Source: Bauldia sp. (GTDB lineage Bacteria; Pseudomonadota; Alphaproteobacteria; Rhizobiales; Kaistiaceae). From it: a DNA stretch of 64,000 nucleotides. The notes below the pieces were generated by a model. That model saw nothing but the letters and a program-made list of their open reading frames with translations. It was not told where the DNA came from and ran no database searches. The stretch covers positions 1 to 64,000 of the forward strand of contig JALHRF010000001.1 of the NCBI GenBank assembly GCA_022841545.1, read 5' to 3'. Below, piece by piece: positions 8,842 to 18,929 of the stretch (within the stretch, counting starts at the first letter, position 1; each line of letters opens with the position of its first letter). A program made the translations under genes and the position numbers.

Positions 8842-11148
8842 CTACGACTGCGAGAACTCGATCAGCTCGCCGACATGGAAGAGCGCGGCGGCACTGGTCG
8901 TGGCGCCGGCGATCTTCACCGCGTAGCTGCTGACGGCCGAAACGTTGAAGATCGCCGTGCGGCGGAGCGAGCCGTCGGGCAGCGTCACGTCCTCCACGAC
9001 ATCGGCAGTCTCGGTGCCGGCCAACGCGGGCCCGGTGAGCAGCGAGACGGTGCAGTCGTGAGTCGCTTCCTCGTAGGTCTGGAGGTCAACAATGACCTTG
9101 ATGCTGTTGCTCGGCGAGCCGAGCGTACGGAGCGCCCCGATCCAGGTGAAGGACGTCTTCGGTCGGCTGACGATTGCCTGCGAGCCGGTGAGACCGAACC
9201 CAGGCATGAGGTCGGTGGTCCCGGTGAGCGTGATGCGGAGCGGCAGGATGGCCGGGAGCCCGGTGAGATTGGGCCCGTTTGGAGCGCCGTCGAGCGGCAC
9301 CCAGGCGCCATTCACCTGGACCTCGAAGTCGGTGCGGCAGGCCGGCGGGGTGATTCCCTCGTTGAGAATGTCGATGTCGAGAATGCCGCCGGCAAGCTGG
9401 AGCGCCGTCAGCTCCACCGACAGGCGCGTCCGTGCGAACTTCGCGAAGTAGAGCCGAAGCTTGAGATCGTCGGTCAGATTGCCGGCGAAGAAGGCGCCGT
9501 CGGTCGAGACAAAGAACGTCCCCTGCACCACACCGTTGTCGGTGTTGGTCATCGCCACGTAGTGGTCACCGGTGGTGACGCAGACGAGCGCATAGCGACG
9601 ACCGGCAACCAGATAGGTGGGCGGCAGGACGATCCTGGTCTCGACCAGGGACGGCAGCCCGATGCCGCCGGAGACAGATCCTACCTTGACCTCCGCCACG
9701 GGGACCGTGGTTCGCGACAGGACCCGGGTCAGGTCGGGCATGCCGAACGAGGTCTCGCAGATGAGCACCGTGATATCGCCGGTCGCTGCCTTCCGCGAGA
9801 CGAACAGGCCGACCTGGCTCAGCCAGCCATCTTGCGAGTTGAGGAAGGTCTGGGCGATCTGCTGCCCATTGATCGAGGCGGTGGCGGTGATCCGCTCCCA
9901 GTAGGGCTCCTGATAGATGTCGATCCAGAACTGGCGAACCCGAACCCAGTGGACATTGCCGTTTGGGATGACCTGGCCGTTCGGCATCCGGTCAGGCACG
10001 CCATTGATGACCTCCCACGTCTCGCCGTTCAGGCGGAAGACGTTGTGGGCCATGTCATAGGTGCCCTGGCGCCACCAGGTCCCGTTGGTGCAGACCTCGC
10101 GGGTCGCGCCATAGCGGCGGCGCTCGCGGGACCGGGTCAGCTGCCGGATCTCGGTGGCCTCGTAGGTGTACTGCGCCATCCGGGTCTCGCCCGAGTACCC
10201 GGTGAGGTCCATCCGGAGGCCGTGTCCGTACTTCGGCAGGACGAAGCCATTCGTCAGCGTGACATAGACGTTGTTAGGGTTGAGGAGCGCCAGGGTCGAC
10301 GTCGCCGATCCGGCCTCAGGGAAACGGATGCCTTCGCCCACCACGGCGTCAAAGCTCGCGTGGCCCGGGTTTGAGCCTTCGTCGGTCAGGAAGTGGTCGG
10401 TGCCGTAGTAGATGTAGGCGCCGGGCTCATAGACCTTGTTGCGGAGGTCTTCGAGCTGCTGGGTGAGGTCGACGACTTCGTTCTTGAGGGCAAAGGCCAA
10501 CATCCGGTCGGCGAGTGCCGACAGATCGGTACGGAGCGTGTCGACCTGGCCGCTGATCTGGCCACGCCACTGCTCGAGCGCCGCCACCCGGTTGGCGACG
10601 AGCCGGAGGTTGGGGAGTTGCGTCGCCGCCCACTGCTCGATCGCGACGATGCCGGTGGTGTCGAGGAGCACATAGGCGAGAACCGTTACGTTCGCGTCCG
10701 TCGCCGGATAGGAGGGATCGGGGCTCTCGGTGCCGGCCACGCTCGATACCTCGCAGCGCCGGTGGCTCTCCATTGCGACCGACTGCGGCTCGGTGGTGCC
10801 AAGCTGGGCGTCGATCAGGAAATCGCGTGGCTGGACGTCTGTGTCGACCGATTGTCCGAACGCCACGAGCGCGATCCGCTTTCGGGTGACGAGCGGCAGG
10901 GCGTTGAAGAGATCAACCACGACATCGTCGTTGCGGGCGAACACAGCGCCACCAGCATAGAGACGCCCGGCGCTGAGCGTCACCTCGGTAGCCGCGGTCT
11001 TGGTGGCGAAGAATCCGACATAGCCCTTGCCGGCATCGACCGCGTCCCTGACTACATGATCGAGCGAGGCTCGGGCAAAATCCTGCGCATTGTTGAGGTC
11101 CGCGGACTGGAGTTCTTGCCTGTCGCGGAAGAGGACCGTGCTTTCCAT
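8842..11148 (-). CDS. Large phage tail/fibre protein (DUF4815-like)
   Basis: 768 aa, MESTVLFRDRQELQSADLNNAQDFARASLDHVVRDAVDAGKGYVGFF; adjacent to tail protein I. Confidence 0.7.
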   Translation of the reverse strand: MESTVLFRDRQELQSADLNNAQDFARASLDHVVRDAVDAGKGYVGFFATKTAATEVTLSAGRLYAGGAVFARNDDVVVDLFNALPLVTRKRIALVAFGQSVDTDVQPRDFLIDAQLGTTEPQSVAMESHRRCEVSSVAGTESPDPSYPATDANVTVLAYVLLDTTGIVAIEQWAATQLPNLRLVANRVAALEQWRGQISGQVDTLRTDLSALADRMLAFALKNEVVDLTQQLEDLRNKVYEPGAYIYYGTDHFLTDEGSNPGHASFDAVVGEGIRFPEAGSATSTLALLNPNNVYVTLTNGFVLPKYGHGLRMDLTGYSGETRMAQYTYEATEIRQLTRSRERRRYGATREVCTNGTWWRQGTYDMAHNVFRLNGETWEVINGVPDRMPNGQVIPNGNVHWVRVRQFWIDIYQEPYWERITATASINGQQIAQTFLNSQDGWLSQVGLFVSRKAATGDITVLICETSFGMPDLTRVLSRTTVPVAEVKVGSVSGGIGLPSLVETRIVLPPTYLVAGRRYALVCVTTGDHYVAMTNTDNGVVQGTFFVSTDGAFFAGNLTDDLKLRLYFAKFARTRLSVELTALQLAGGILDIDILNEGITPPACRTDFEVQVNGAWVPLDGAPNGPNLTGLPAILPLRITLTGTTDLMPGFGLTGSQAIVSRPKTSFTWIGALRTLGSPSNSIKVIVDLQTYEEATHDCTVSLLTGPALAGTETADVVEDVTLPDGSLRRTAIFNVSAVSSYAVKIAGATTSAAALFHVGELIEFSQS

Positions 11149-11152
11149 GAAA

Positions 11153-12409
11153 TCAGACCTCGATGAGCTGGCCGAGCGTGGAGCCGCCGACCGGAAGGCG
11201 ATCGCCGGCGCGGGGAGAACGCCAGGTGCGGGTGTCGATCAGGATCCGGTCGCGGAGCGCCTTCGCGACGCGGATCGCCTCCTGGACGTCGGCGATGGGT
11301 TTGCGGTTGCCAGCGACCAGGTGGCCGTTGACGAAAAGACCGGCCGTACGCGGCGCCCGACGGCCGATGATCCGCGTCTGGACCTCGGCGTGATAGGGCG
11401 GCATGCCGAGGCGGGTGAACCCGAGATGCGTCGCGCGCTTCCGCTCGTCCGGGACCCGGTTTGGGTCGTGGATGTGCCAGCGCTCGTAGAGGTATTGCCA
11501 CGCGATCGTCGGCGGCAGGCACTTGTCGGCGATGAACTGCCGGCGGGCGGCGTAGAGGGCTGTCGGCTGCCCGGGATGGGCCTCGGCAACCCCCTCCGGC
11601 CTGATGTCGATCAACTCCGCGTTGGGCCAGGCGGTGATGTAGATCTCGCGGCCGAGCCGGAAGTCGTAGTTGGCGTCACGCGGAATGCGAATGATGCGCT
11701 GGCGGACACCGAAATCGTCGACGAGGAACGCCCTGACCTTCGGCGGTCCGTTGAGGTGGACGGCGGCCGTCGGCTTCGGGGCGAGGACCACTTCATCGTA
11801 GGCCACGGCATCGACACGACCGACAGCTTCAGCAGAGACCGTCCGGATGGTCAGCGTCGTCTCGACGCCGCGGTCCCACAGCTTGGCCGTCCGCACGAAC
11901 CGCGACCAGGCGCCGACGTCCTTGACCATGGACGCGTTGAGATAGGCCTTGTCCCGCCCGAATGCCTTGCTGGTGAAATGAGCGAACCGATAGGTCCCCC
12001 GTGCGACGTGAGTGTAGACGCGCAACTGTGCGAACCGCGCCAAATAGGCCGCCCGCTCCGCCGGCGTGAACGAAGGGACCATGAAGGTCTTGGCCGGCGG
12101 GACGATGAAGCGACGCGGTTCCGCGCCCATGATCCGGACGTGCTCGGCGATTGATGCTGCGGTACCCTTCCGGGCGTGCATCGGCAGAGAGCGTGCCGCG
12201 AGAAGCCGCCGCTTGTCCTCAGGCCAGGTCGCATCCCAGAGATCCACCGACAGGGCCCAGGCAAGCCAGGGCAGATGCGCCGCCGGAATATCATAGGGCC
12301 GGACCAGCTTCGGCAGATCGACCGGAATCTCGTCGATCCGCGCACCGGTCAGGTCCGCCGCCGCCTCGAACGCGGTCCGGTTCGGCGGCAGGAGGACGTC
12401 GCGGGGCAT
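11153..12409 (-). CDS. Phage tail protein I family
   Basis: LPKLVRPYDIPAAHLPWLAWALSVDLWDATWPEDKRRLLAARSLPMHARKGT. Confidence 0.8.
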   Translation of the reverse strand: MPRDVLLPPNRTAFEAAADLTGARIDEIPVDLPKLVRPYDIPAAHLPWLAWALSVDLWDATWPEDKRRLLAARSLPMHARKGTAASIAEHVRIMGAEPRRFIVPPAKTFMVPSFTPAERAAYLARFAQLRVYTHVARGTYRFAHFTSKAFGRDKAYLNASMVKDVGAWSRFVRTAKLWDRGVETTLTIRTVSAEAVGRVDAVAYDEVVLAPKPTAAVHLNGPPKVRAFLVDDFGVRQRIIRIPRDANYDFRLGREIYITAWPNAELIDIRPEGVAEAHPGQPTALYAARRQFIADKCLPPTIAWQYLYERWHIHDPNRVPDERKRATHLGFTRLGMPPYHAEVQTRIIGRRAPRTAGLFVNGHLVAGNRKPIADVQEAIRVAKALRDRILIDTRTWRSPRAGDRLPVGGSTLGQLIEV

Positions 12410-12413
12410 CGGA

Positions 12414-13274
12414 TCACGCGTCCCGCGTCGAGGCGGTGGTGATCGTCATGCCGGCGATGGCGTAGACCTCCGTATCGTCGAGGACGATGTCCTGCGCCGG
12501 TGCGATCAGCTCGACCGAATGCACACCCTCCTGATGGAGCCGCGCGAAGATCGCCGAGCGCCGGAGGTTCATGCCAAGCATCCGGTTCCGCTCGAGCCAG
12601 TCTCCGAGTGCGGACGTGGCGCGGCTCTGGACAACGCCGGCGTCCGGTCCCGGATAGAGCGTGAGCCTTGCCTCGATGTTCACAACACAAACCGTCGGTG
12701 GCAGGACCTGGACCACGTCGGTGAGCGGCCGGATCGCCTCGTCACGGAGGTGAAGGCGGATCGCCTCGCGCTCGGAATCGCTCGGCCTCGGATCCGCGCC
12801 GGCGCGGAGGACCGTGACACGCACCACGCCGGGCTGGGTCATGATGGCGGAGACGTCCCGCGCCCACGGCGCGACGGTGAGCACGTGGTGCTGGTAGGCG
12901 CCCTCGGGTCCGGCCACCGAGAGGGCCTCGGGGGCAAGCTGGATGCGACGCCGCAGACGATCGTCGCTCTCACTTTCCTGCCGGACAGTGCCAAACAGGG
13001 CGGCGAGGTGGTCGAGGTTCGTGCCGTAGGACGAGGCGAGCAGGACCGCGCGCGCGCCGTCATTGATCCGGGCGCGAAGCCGAAGCTCGCGATAGGCAAA
13101 CGCCTCGATCAGCTTCCGCGCCGGTTCGCTCTCGAGATCGATCACGCCGGCGATCAGCGGAAACCGGGCGACGAGATCGTCGCGCATTCCCTCGACGATC
13201 GCCTCGTAGTCGAGCGTCTCGATGATGTCGGGCGACGCCAGTCCGGACAGGTCGATCGCAGCGAAGCGGCTCAT
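12414..13274 (-). CDS. Baseplate assembly protein J (gpJ-like)
   Basis: MSRFAAIDLSGLASPDIIETLDYEAIVEGMRDDLVARFPLIAGVIDLESEPARKLIEAFAYRELRLRARINDGARAVLLA. Confidence 0.85.
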   Translation of the reverse strand: MSRFAAIDLSGLASPDIIETLDYEAIVEGMRDDLVARFPLIAGVIDLESEPARKLIEAFAYRELRLRARINDGARAVLLASSYGTNLDHLAALFGTVRQESESDDRLRRRIQLAPEALSVAGPEGAYQHHVLTVAPWARDVSAIMTQPGVVRVTVLRAGADPRPSDSEREAIRLHLRDEAIRPLTDVVQVLPPTVCVVNIEARLTLYPGPDAGVVQSRATSALGDWLERNRMLGMNLRRSAIFARLHQEGVHSVELIAPAQDIVLDDTEVYAIAGMTITTASTRDA

Positions 13275-13693
13275 GACGTCAGCCTCTCCTCGATCAGGAG
13301 ACCGTCCGGGTTGGCATAGGCGTCGAGGCGCCGGGCGCCCTCGGCCGTGAAGTCGCCGAGGATGGCGCGGGGGCGATACTCGCCCTCTAGGAAGACGTGC
13401 AGCTGCCCGTCGCGGGTGACCTTGACCACCTCGATCCGGGTCACCCGGAAGCGCGGCTCCCACTGCTCGATCGCCGAGGTGATTGCGGCGAAGTACGGGG
13501 TCACCTCGTTCGGCGTGATCAGCCGGCCGAGGAGGTTGGGCACGAAGGAGCCATACCACTCACGCATGATCCTCGACCCGAACCGGGTGTCGAAGATGTC
13601 CCGGAGCGACTGGATGACGTGTTCCCAGCCGGTGACGATGCTCCCCGTGGCCGCATCGATCCCGACCGATGGATCACGGAGGTTGATCGACAT
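13271..13693 (-). CDS. GPW/gp25 family baseplate protein
   Basis: SLRDIFDTRFGSRIMREWYGSFVPNLLGRLITP; ATGA overlap with gpJ. Confidence 0.85.
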   Translation of the reverse strand: MSINLRDPSVGIDAATGSIVTGWEHVIQSLRDIFDTRFGSRIMREWYGSFVPNLLGRLITPNEVTPYFAAITSAIEQWEPRFRVTRIEVVKVTRDGQLHVFLEGEYRPRAILGDFTAEGARRLDAYANPDGLLIEERLTS

Positions 13694-13702
13694 GGATGTC
13701 GG

Positions 13703-13966
13703 CTACGGCTTGCCGCGGCGGCCCCTGCGGGCTGCCTCGGGCGTAGCGGTGACAGGCGGTGGCTTTGCCTCCTGCGCGGTAGTCTCCGCCGCCATCGCGG
13801 GAGGAGGAACGGAAAGCTCAGGCGGGGTATCGAGGGCAACCAGCGACCCGAGGCGAAGCTCATGCTCGGCCTGCTTCTCGGTCAGTTCGAGCACCATGCC
13901 GACGCCAGTGTTGCGATGGGCCGCCACGAAGCGGCCCGCCTTCTCGGTGATGGCGTAGCGGGGCAT
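13703..13966 (-). CDS. Hypothetical phage protein
   Basis: MPRYAITEKAGRFVAAHRNTGVGMVLELTEKQAEHELRLGSLVAL; collinear. Confidence 0.6.
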   Translation of the reverse strand: MPRYAITEKAGRFVAAHRNTGVGMVLELTEKQAEHELRLGSLVALDTPPELSVPPPAMAAETTAQEAKPPPVTATPEAARRGRRGKP

Positions 13967-14054
13967 TAGGCACTCCGGGCTATACAGGGGTAAGGGAGCC
14001 CCAAAGGGACAAAACGCGGCAAGGGGGCTCATCGGAATTGGGCAAACGGCAGAG

Positions 14055-14369
14055 ATGAAGAGCCTCTACTCGGCAGTCATCGCCACGGTCGCGCTCTTGG
14101 CCGCCAGTCCTTCACCGGCTGACGAAGCGGCTGCCCGCGGCGAGACGGTCGTGGATCAGTGGTGCCGGCTATGCCACCTGCGCGCGACAGACCCGCCCAA
14201 TCCGGACATGGCGCCGCCCTATGAGGAGATCGTCAAACGTCCCGGCCGCGACGAGGCCTACTTCGTCGAATTTTTGCAGGAAGACCATTTCCCGATGACG
14301 ATCTACCGCCTGTTCGACGATGAGAAGCGCGATGTGGTCGCCTACCTTCTGTCGCTCAAACGGAACTGA
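14055..14369 (+). CDS. Secreted c-type cytochrome, opposite strand inside the baseplate cluster
   Basis: Signal peptide MKSLYSAVIATVALLAASPSPA, CRLCH (CXXCH) haem motif, downstream Met. Confidence 0.8.
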   Translation: MKSLYSAVIATVALLAASPSPADEAAARGETVVDQWCRLCHLRATDPPNPDMAPPYEEIVKRPGRDEAYFVEFLQEDHFPMTIYRLFDDEKRDVVAYLLSLKRN

Positions 14370-14389
14370 TCCTCGGCCCAGCTGAGGAT
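14369..14389. terminator. Hairpin between convergent cytochrome and gpV-like genes
   Basis: Perfect arms ATCCTC/GAGGAT immediately after the cytochrome stop. Confidence 0.45.
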
Positions 14390-14406
14390 ACTGGGTCGGG
14401 CCCACC

Positions 14407-14937
14407 TCAATCCGCTGGCGCTTCCGTCTCCGCTGTACCCAACACGACGCCACCGTGGGTGTGGGTCGCGCCGATGTTCTTGCCATCGTGCGAGACCTTG
14501 CCGCCTTTGATCGCGATACCGTCGCTGGTGATGTTGATGGCAACACCGCCCGCCTTGATCTCGACGAGACCGTCCTTGATCGTCATTCGCAGATCGCCGT
14601 AGGTGAGGACATTCTCGTCCCCGCTCTCGGACGGCGCCGAGTTCTGGTTGGACCAGGTAAACGGCACGGCCACGGCTTGTTGCCAATCGCCCGCAGGCGC
14701 CATCAATGTGAACTGCTGCCCAACCGACGGCGGGATGTGGACCTTCAGGGCGCCGGCCATCTGGGCGTAAGGAATCCAGGGCGACAGGAATGGCTTTCCT
14801 TCGACGTCCGTGCCGAATTTCAAGCGGACGCGATGCTTGGACGTGTCAAGTTCCTCTACCGTCCCGTGCCGTAGCATGCCGGAGAAGCGGCGCTCGAGCT
14901 CGGCAATCCGGGCGGCGAGTTCGACGATCTCACGCAT
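14407..14937 (-). CDS. Phage baseplate assembly protein V
   Basis: MREIVELAARIAELERRFSGMLRHGTVEELDTSKHRVRLKFGTDVEGKPFLSPWIPYAQ. Confidence 0.85.
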   Translation of the reverse strand: MREIVELAARIAELERRFSGMLRHGTVEELDTSKHRVRLKFGTDVEGKPFLSPWIPYAQMAGALKVHIPPSVGQQFTLMAPAGDWQQAVAVPFTWSNQNSAPSESGDENVLTYGDLRMTIKDGLVEIKAGGVAINITSDGIAIKGGKVSHDGKNIGATHTHGGVVLGTAETEAPAD

Positions 14938-14945
14938 CGACGGCC

Positions 14946-15719
14946 TCAGGCTCCAACCGAGATGACCACGTCCGCAGGGTCTCCCGTAAGCCTGATCTCT
15001 TCGAGGGCTTCGGCATCCTCCGCGAGATCGATGATAGGTCCGAGCCCGATCGCGTCCGCCGTTTCGAGATGGATGCCAAGGGCATTCGCAGCGCGGCGCC
15101 AATCGGCCAGCGGCTGACCCTCAATCGTGACGCGGAGCAGGTCCGCGATCGGCGATAGCGCCTCGTCCTCCGTCATCACGGCGAGCACATCCTCCCAGGT
15201 CGAGCCCGGCACCACCGCCGCGCCATCGGCTGGAGCCTCGATCAGATCGCAGCTGAGAACGATCTGGCGGGCCGCAAACCGAACGCCATGCTCGACCGAG
15301 GCACCGCGCCTCGAGGAGCGCTTGTGGACGCGCGGCGCGAGCTTCATCCACACCCGGGACCAGGTGGTCCGCTCCCGGGTGAGCGCCGTCATCACCTGGT
15401 GCTCGATCAGGTCGAGGACGATCTCCATGCCTTCGTCGGTGTGCGGGATCGAAAGGCTGACATCCCCGCTCACCTCGACCCGGGATGCGATCGCCGCCTC
15501 GATGACAAGTTCACATCGGGTGTCGCCATGCATGAGGTCACGCCCGACCGTATCAACTTCGTAGTCGTCGGTCGTCACGATCAGGACCGGCGCGCGGGTT
15601 TCGGCGATGGTCTGGTCGATCGGATCGATCGCGCTGTCGAAGACCCGGGCCTCGGCAAGGGTCGCGCCCTTCAAGGCCCGTGCCGCCGCGATCCGCATAG
15701 CCAGGCGGGAGAGACTCAT
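14946..15719 (-). CDS. Hypothetical phage structural protein
   Basis: Collinear 257 aa ORF between gpV and head genes. Confidence 0.6.
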   Translation of the reverse strand: MSLSRLAMRIAAARALKGATLAEARVFDSAIDPIDQTIAETRAPVLIVTTDDYEVDTVGRDLMHGDTRCELVIEAAIASRVEVSGDVSLSIPHTDEGMEIVLDLIEHQVMTALTRERTTWSRVWMKLAPRVHKRSSRRGASVEHGVRFAARQIVLSCDLIEAPADGAAVVPGSTWEDVLAVMTEDEALSPIADLLRVTIEGQPLADWRRAANALGIHLETADAIGLGPIIDLAEDAEALEEIRLTGDPADVVISVGA

Positions 15720-16132
15720 TCCGGTTGATCCTCGCGGATGAGCAGGAAGCCCAGATCACCCATGTTGGTCGGCTGGATCGCAGAGATGGCGTAGGTGGGC
15801 GAACCGGGACGGCCCGGGAGAGTGAGGAGATCGCCTTTGGCCGGCCGAAAGGGCAGCGCGTCGGCCTGCTCCCGTGTGATCCAGAATTCCGACCGCGCCG
15901 CGTTCACCCGTGTCGTGCCGTCCAACTCGGAACCGCGCGCCTGCCCGTGCAGGTCGAAGCTCGTCGGTCGAGCCGAGAAGACGCCCCAGAAGGTTGCACC
16001 GTTCCGGTCGGCATCGGCGGCGCGCTCCACATACTGCTCGGACCGCCGGGGTCGAAGAATCGCCTGCTCGCCGTAGGCGGTCACCACGGCCGAGGATGCC
16101 GCAGCATCGAGGGCATCAAACGGCGAGGTCAT
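15716..16132 (-). CDS. Hypothetical phage protein (head-tail region)
   Basis: ATGA overlap with neighbour; collinear. Confidence 0.6.
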   Translation of the reverse strand: MTSPFDALDAAASSAVVTAYGEQAILRPRRSEQYVERAADADRNGATFWGVFSARPTSFDLHGQARGSELDGTTRVNAARSEFWITREQADALPFRPAKGDLLTLPGRPGSPTYAISAIQPTNMGDLGFLLIREDQPE

Positions 16133-16145
16133 CGGTGCCGCCGGC

Positions 16146-17177
16146 TCAGGTGCGCTTGCCGGGGATGAGGACGCGCGGCCGGGTGCAGTAGTGGAGCGCG
16201 TTCATCTGGAACTCAAGGTTTACCCCCTTGCCGTTCTGCATCTCCCATTGCTTGGCGTAGAGGCGCTGGCCGGGGGTGTTGACGGTCTCGATGTAGTCGG
16301 CGGGCCCGTACACCGTCCGGAAGAGCCCCGGAACACCGATCGGATAGAGATGGCACTTGTTGGTGTCGATGCCGACGTTCTGGCCTCCGCGGTAGTTGGC
16401 CCAGGTGATGCCGCCGAAGTCGAAGGTGCCGTAGATGCCGGACGTGCCGGCGGTGATGTAGGCCGCGCGGAGGTTGGCCGCCTCGGCGTAGCCCTTGTAG
16501 GTCTCGCGGACCTCGCGGTGCGCAATCAGGTCGTCGAAGAAGGCGTCGCCGCAGAAGGACATGATGCCGGTATAGGGAAGGCCATCGAGGATGCCGGCCA
16601 TCTGGCGAACCACGCCGGCGCACTTCTTCCGGAGCGCACCCTCGCCAGGATTGGCGTTGTCGAGGTCGAAGTCGACCTCGGCCTGCTGGTTCTCGCCGAA
16701 CTCGGTGAAATAGTCGAAGAGGACCGAGCCGTCGGCGTCGAGGAGCTGGCCAGTCTTGAGGATGTTGAGGCGGTGGTACTCCTCGGTGAGCGCAAAGAAC
16801 TGCGAGGCCTCGGCGGCGCGGTCGGCGATCTTGGCCTGCAGCCGCTCGACGGCGATCTCCTGGCCAAAGGCGCGGACCTGCTGGACTTCGTCGGCGTAGA
16901 TCGCGTCGTCGACCTGGAAATGAGGGATCTTGAGGAGCCGCATCGCCCGCTTGGACTTGTCGAAGGTCTGGCCCGGCCCACCGCGGGGGCTGGCCGAGAC
17001 CAGCATGCGATTCTGCTCCTTGTCCTTCTCGATGGCGATATCGAGCGTATCGATGCTGGTGGTCTGGAAGAGACCCATCTGGCCGATACGGGACGGGGTA
17101 TACTTGATCTCGCGGAGCGCATCGGTGAGGCGCATGACGCTGAAGGCATCCTGCGCGAAGATGTTGAGGATGGTCAT
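16146..17177 (-). CDS. Major capsid protein (lambda gpE family)
   Basis: MTILNIFAQDAFSVMRLTDALREIKYTPSRIGQMGLFQTTSIDTLDIAIEKDKEQNRMLVSASPRGGPGQ. Confidence 0.85.
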   Translation of the reverse strand: MTILNIFAQDAFSVMRLTDALREIKYTPSRIGQMGLFQTTSIDTLDIAIEKDKEQNRMLVSASPRGGPGQTFDKSKRAMRLLKIPHFQVDDAIYADEVQQVRAFGQEIAVERLQAKIADRAAEASQFFALTEEYHRLNILKTGQLLDADGSVLFDYFTEFGENQQAEVDFDLDNANPGEGALRKKCAGVVRQMAGILDGLPYTGIMSFCGDAFFDDLIAHREVRETYKGYAEAANLRAAYITAGTSGIYGTFDFGGITWANYRGGQNVGIDTNKCHLYPIGVPGLFRTVYGPADYIETVNTPGQRLYAKQWEMQNGKGVNLEFQMNALHYCTRPRVLIPGKRT

Positions 17178-17248
17178 GGAGGGTCCTTTCGCGGGGATGC
17201 GCTGTCAGACTGAAGTCAGTCGGGATGCGCGCGGTCGGGCCGGCGTGA

Positions 17249-17620
17249 TCAGCGGACGATGATGCCGAGGGCGGCGAGGGCGACGTTGGCGGCGGCCTTC
17301 TCGGCCGGCTGGTCGCGGTCGGCGTGGTAGACGAGGCAGTGTCCGTTGACCTCGGCGTCTCGAACGATGGCCGCGACGTCCACGTCGGCGCTGGTGGCGT
17401 CGGCGCCGTAGATGGTGATGGCGGTCGGGTTCTGGCTGCCGTCGGAAGCGCCGACGGCGCTCGCGACATACTTGTCGGAGGCCGTCACTTTGCCAAGCAC
17501 TGTGCCCGGGGCAATGACGCCGGCGCCGCTGGCGATGGTGATGCTCTCGCGCGAGCGCTGACCGTTCGCCTCGGTCATCAGGAATTCGCCCGGGTGCCGG
17601 GCCTCAAGCAGGACGTTCAT
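17249..17620 (-). CDS. Head decoration protein (gpD-like)
   Basis: MNVLLEARHPGEFLMTEANGQRSRESITIASGAGVIAPGTVLGKVT. Confidence 0.8.
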   Translation of the reverse strand: MNVLLEARHPGEFLMTEANGQRSRESITIASGAGVIAPGTVLGKVTASDKYVASAVGASDGSQNPTAITIYGADATSADVDVAAIVRDAEVNGHCLVYHADRDQPAEKAAANVALAALGIIVR

Positions 17621-17648
17621 TTCGGATTCTCCGGTTGGGCCGCGGGTG

Positions 17649-18929
17649 TCAGGCGGTGTGGAAGCGCTGGTTGGCGGTGGCGATCGCCTTCTTCCAGCCG
17701 GCGACCGCCCGCTCGGCGGCAACGTCCGTCGCGGCGGGATCGCGAGAACTGCCGATCTCCGCCCCGCTGGCGGCGCGGGTGGCGAGCGCTTCGATGCCGG
17801 CTTCCTTGGGCGAAGCGGCGAGCAGCTTCTCGGCCTCCGTGACGGTGAGACTGGTCTCGGTGGCGAGCACCAATGCCTGCGTCATCCGCCCTTCGGCGGT
17901 AGCGGACGTGACGATGGCACGGATCCGCGCGCGTTCCTCGGTCCGGGCGGCGGTCGCCGCGGCATCCCGGTCGGCGACCGAGATGCCGGTTCCATCAGCC
18001 GCGGGTGCATTCTCAGAAGTGCTCATATGGGTCCCTCCTGTGCGGGTTGGTCGGCCGGCAGGTTGTTTCCGGGACAGTCCGGCCAAGACCTCGTCGAAGG
18101 TCGCGATCCGATCAGCGAGGCCGAGGGCGACCGCGTCGGTGCCGATGAAGGTCCGGGCTTCCGTCGAACGTGCACCGTCGATGGTGAGGCGTTCGCCGCG
18201 TCCGGCGGCAACAAGGCCGACGAACTGGTCGTAGTGGGCATCGACGCTGGCCTGGAGGTCGGCGCGGACCGCGTCCGACAGCGGCTCGAAGGGGTTGCCG
18301 TCAACCTTGTGGCTGCCGGCGAAGATCAGCGTGGGCTTGATGCCTTGGGCCGCAAGCTCGCCGCTCCGGTCGGCATGGATCATCAAGACGCCGATCGAGC
18401 CAAGGATCGAGGTCGGCGACACCACGATCTCGTTCGCGGCGCTGGCGATGCCGTAGGCGGCCGACGCCGCCATGTCGTTGACGAAGGCCACGACGGGCTT
18501 GGTCTGGCGAACGGCTCGGATCAGGTCGGCAACCCCGGACATGCCCGCTGCCTCGCCACCGGGCGAGGAGACGTCGAGCAGGATTGCGTGGACCTCAGGA
18601 TCTGACGCAGCGTCGCGGATCTGGGCCCCGATGCCCTCGTAGCTGGTCAGGCCCGAGCGGCTATCGAGCCAGGCGCCGCGGTTCACCAGCGTGTCCAGAA
18701 CCGGCACAATCGCGATGCCGTTGGTGGCTCGCGTCAGCGCAGATCGGCCGCTGTCCCTCCGTGCCGATCCGACGAAGCGAGTTGCATCGATATCGGGTCC
18801 GATGCCGAGGTCGGCGTCCACGCCGATCCTGCCGGCGAGCGCGGCAAGAAGGACCTCGGCCTTGGCGGGATGGATGAGCAGCGGCGTATTGAGGAGCCGA
18901 TCCGCGAGATGATGGAGCTGTGCCGCCAT
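17649..18929 (-). CDS. S49/ClpP-like capsid maturation protease with scaffold-like C-terminus
   Basis: ILLDVSSPGGEAAGM and AASAAYGIASAANEIVVSPTSILGSIGV motifs. Confidence 0.85.
   Translation of the reverse strand: MAAQLHHLADRLLNTPLLIHPAKAEVLLAALAGRIGVDADLGIGPDIDATRFVGSARRDSGRSALTRATNGIAIVPVLDTLVNRGAWLDSRSGLTSYEGIGAQIRDAASDPEVHAILLDVSSPGGEAAGMSGVADLIRAVRQTKPVVAFVNDMAASAAYGIASAANEIVVSPTSILGSIGVLMIHADRSGELAAQGIKPTLIFAGSHKVDGNPFEPLSDAVRADLQASVDAHYDQFVGLVAAGRGERLTIDGARSTEARTFIGTDAVALGLADRIATFDEVLAGLSRKQPAGRPTRTGGTHMSTSENAPAADGTGISVADRDAAATAARTEERARIRAIVTSATAEGRMTQALVLATETSLTVTEAEKLLAASPKEAGIEALATRAASGAEIGSSRDPAATDVAAERAVAGWKKAIATANQRFHTA

Noticed and set aside
8875-10374. 499 aa plus-strand ORF
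   Set aside because: Antisense to the 768 aa tail protein; no protein-like signature.
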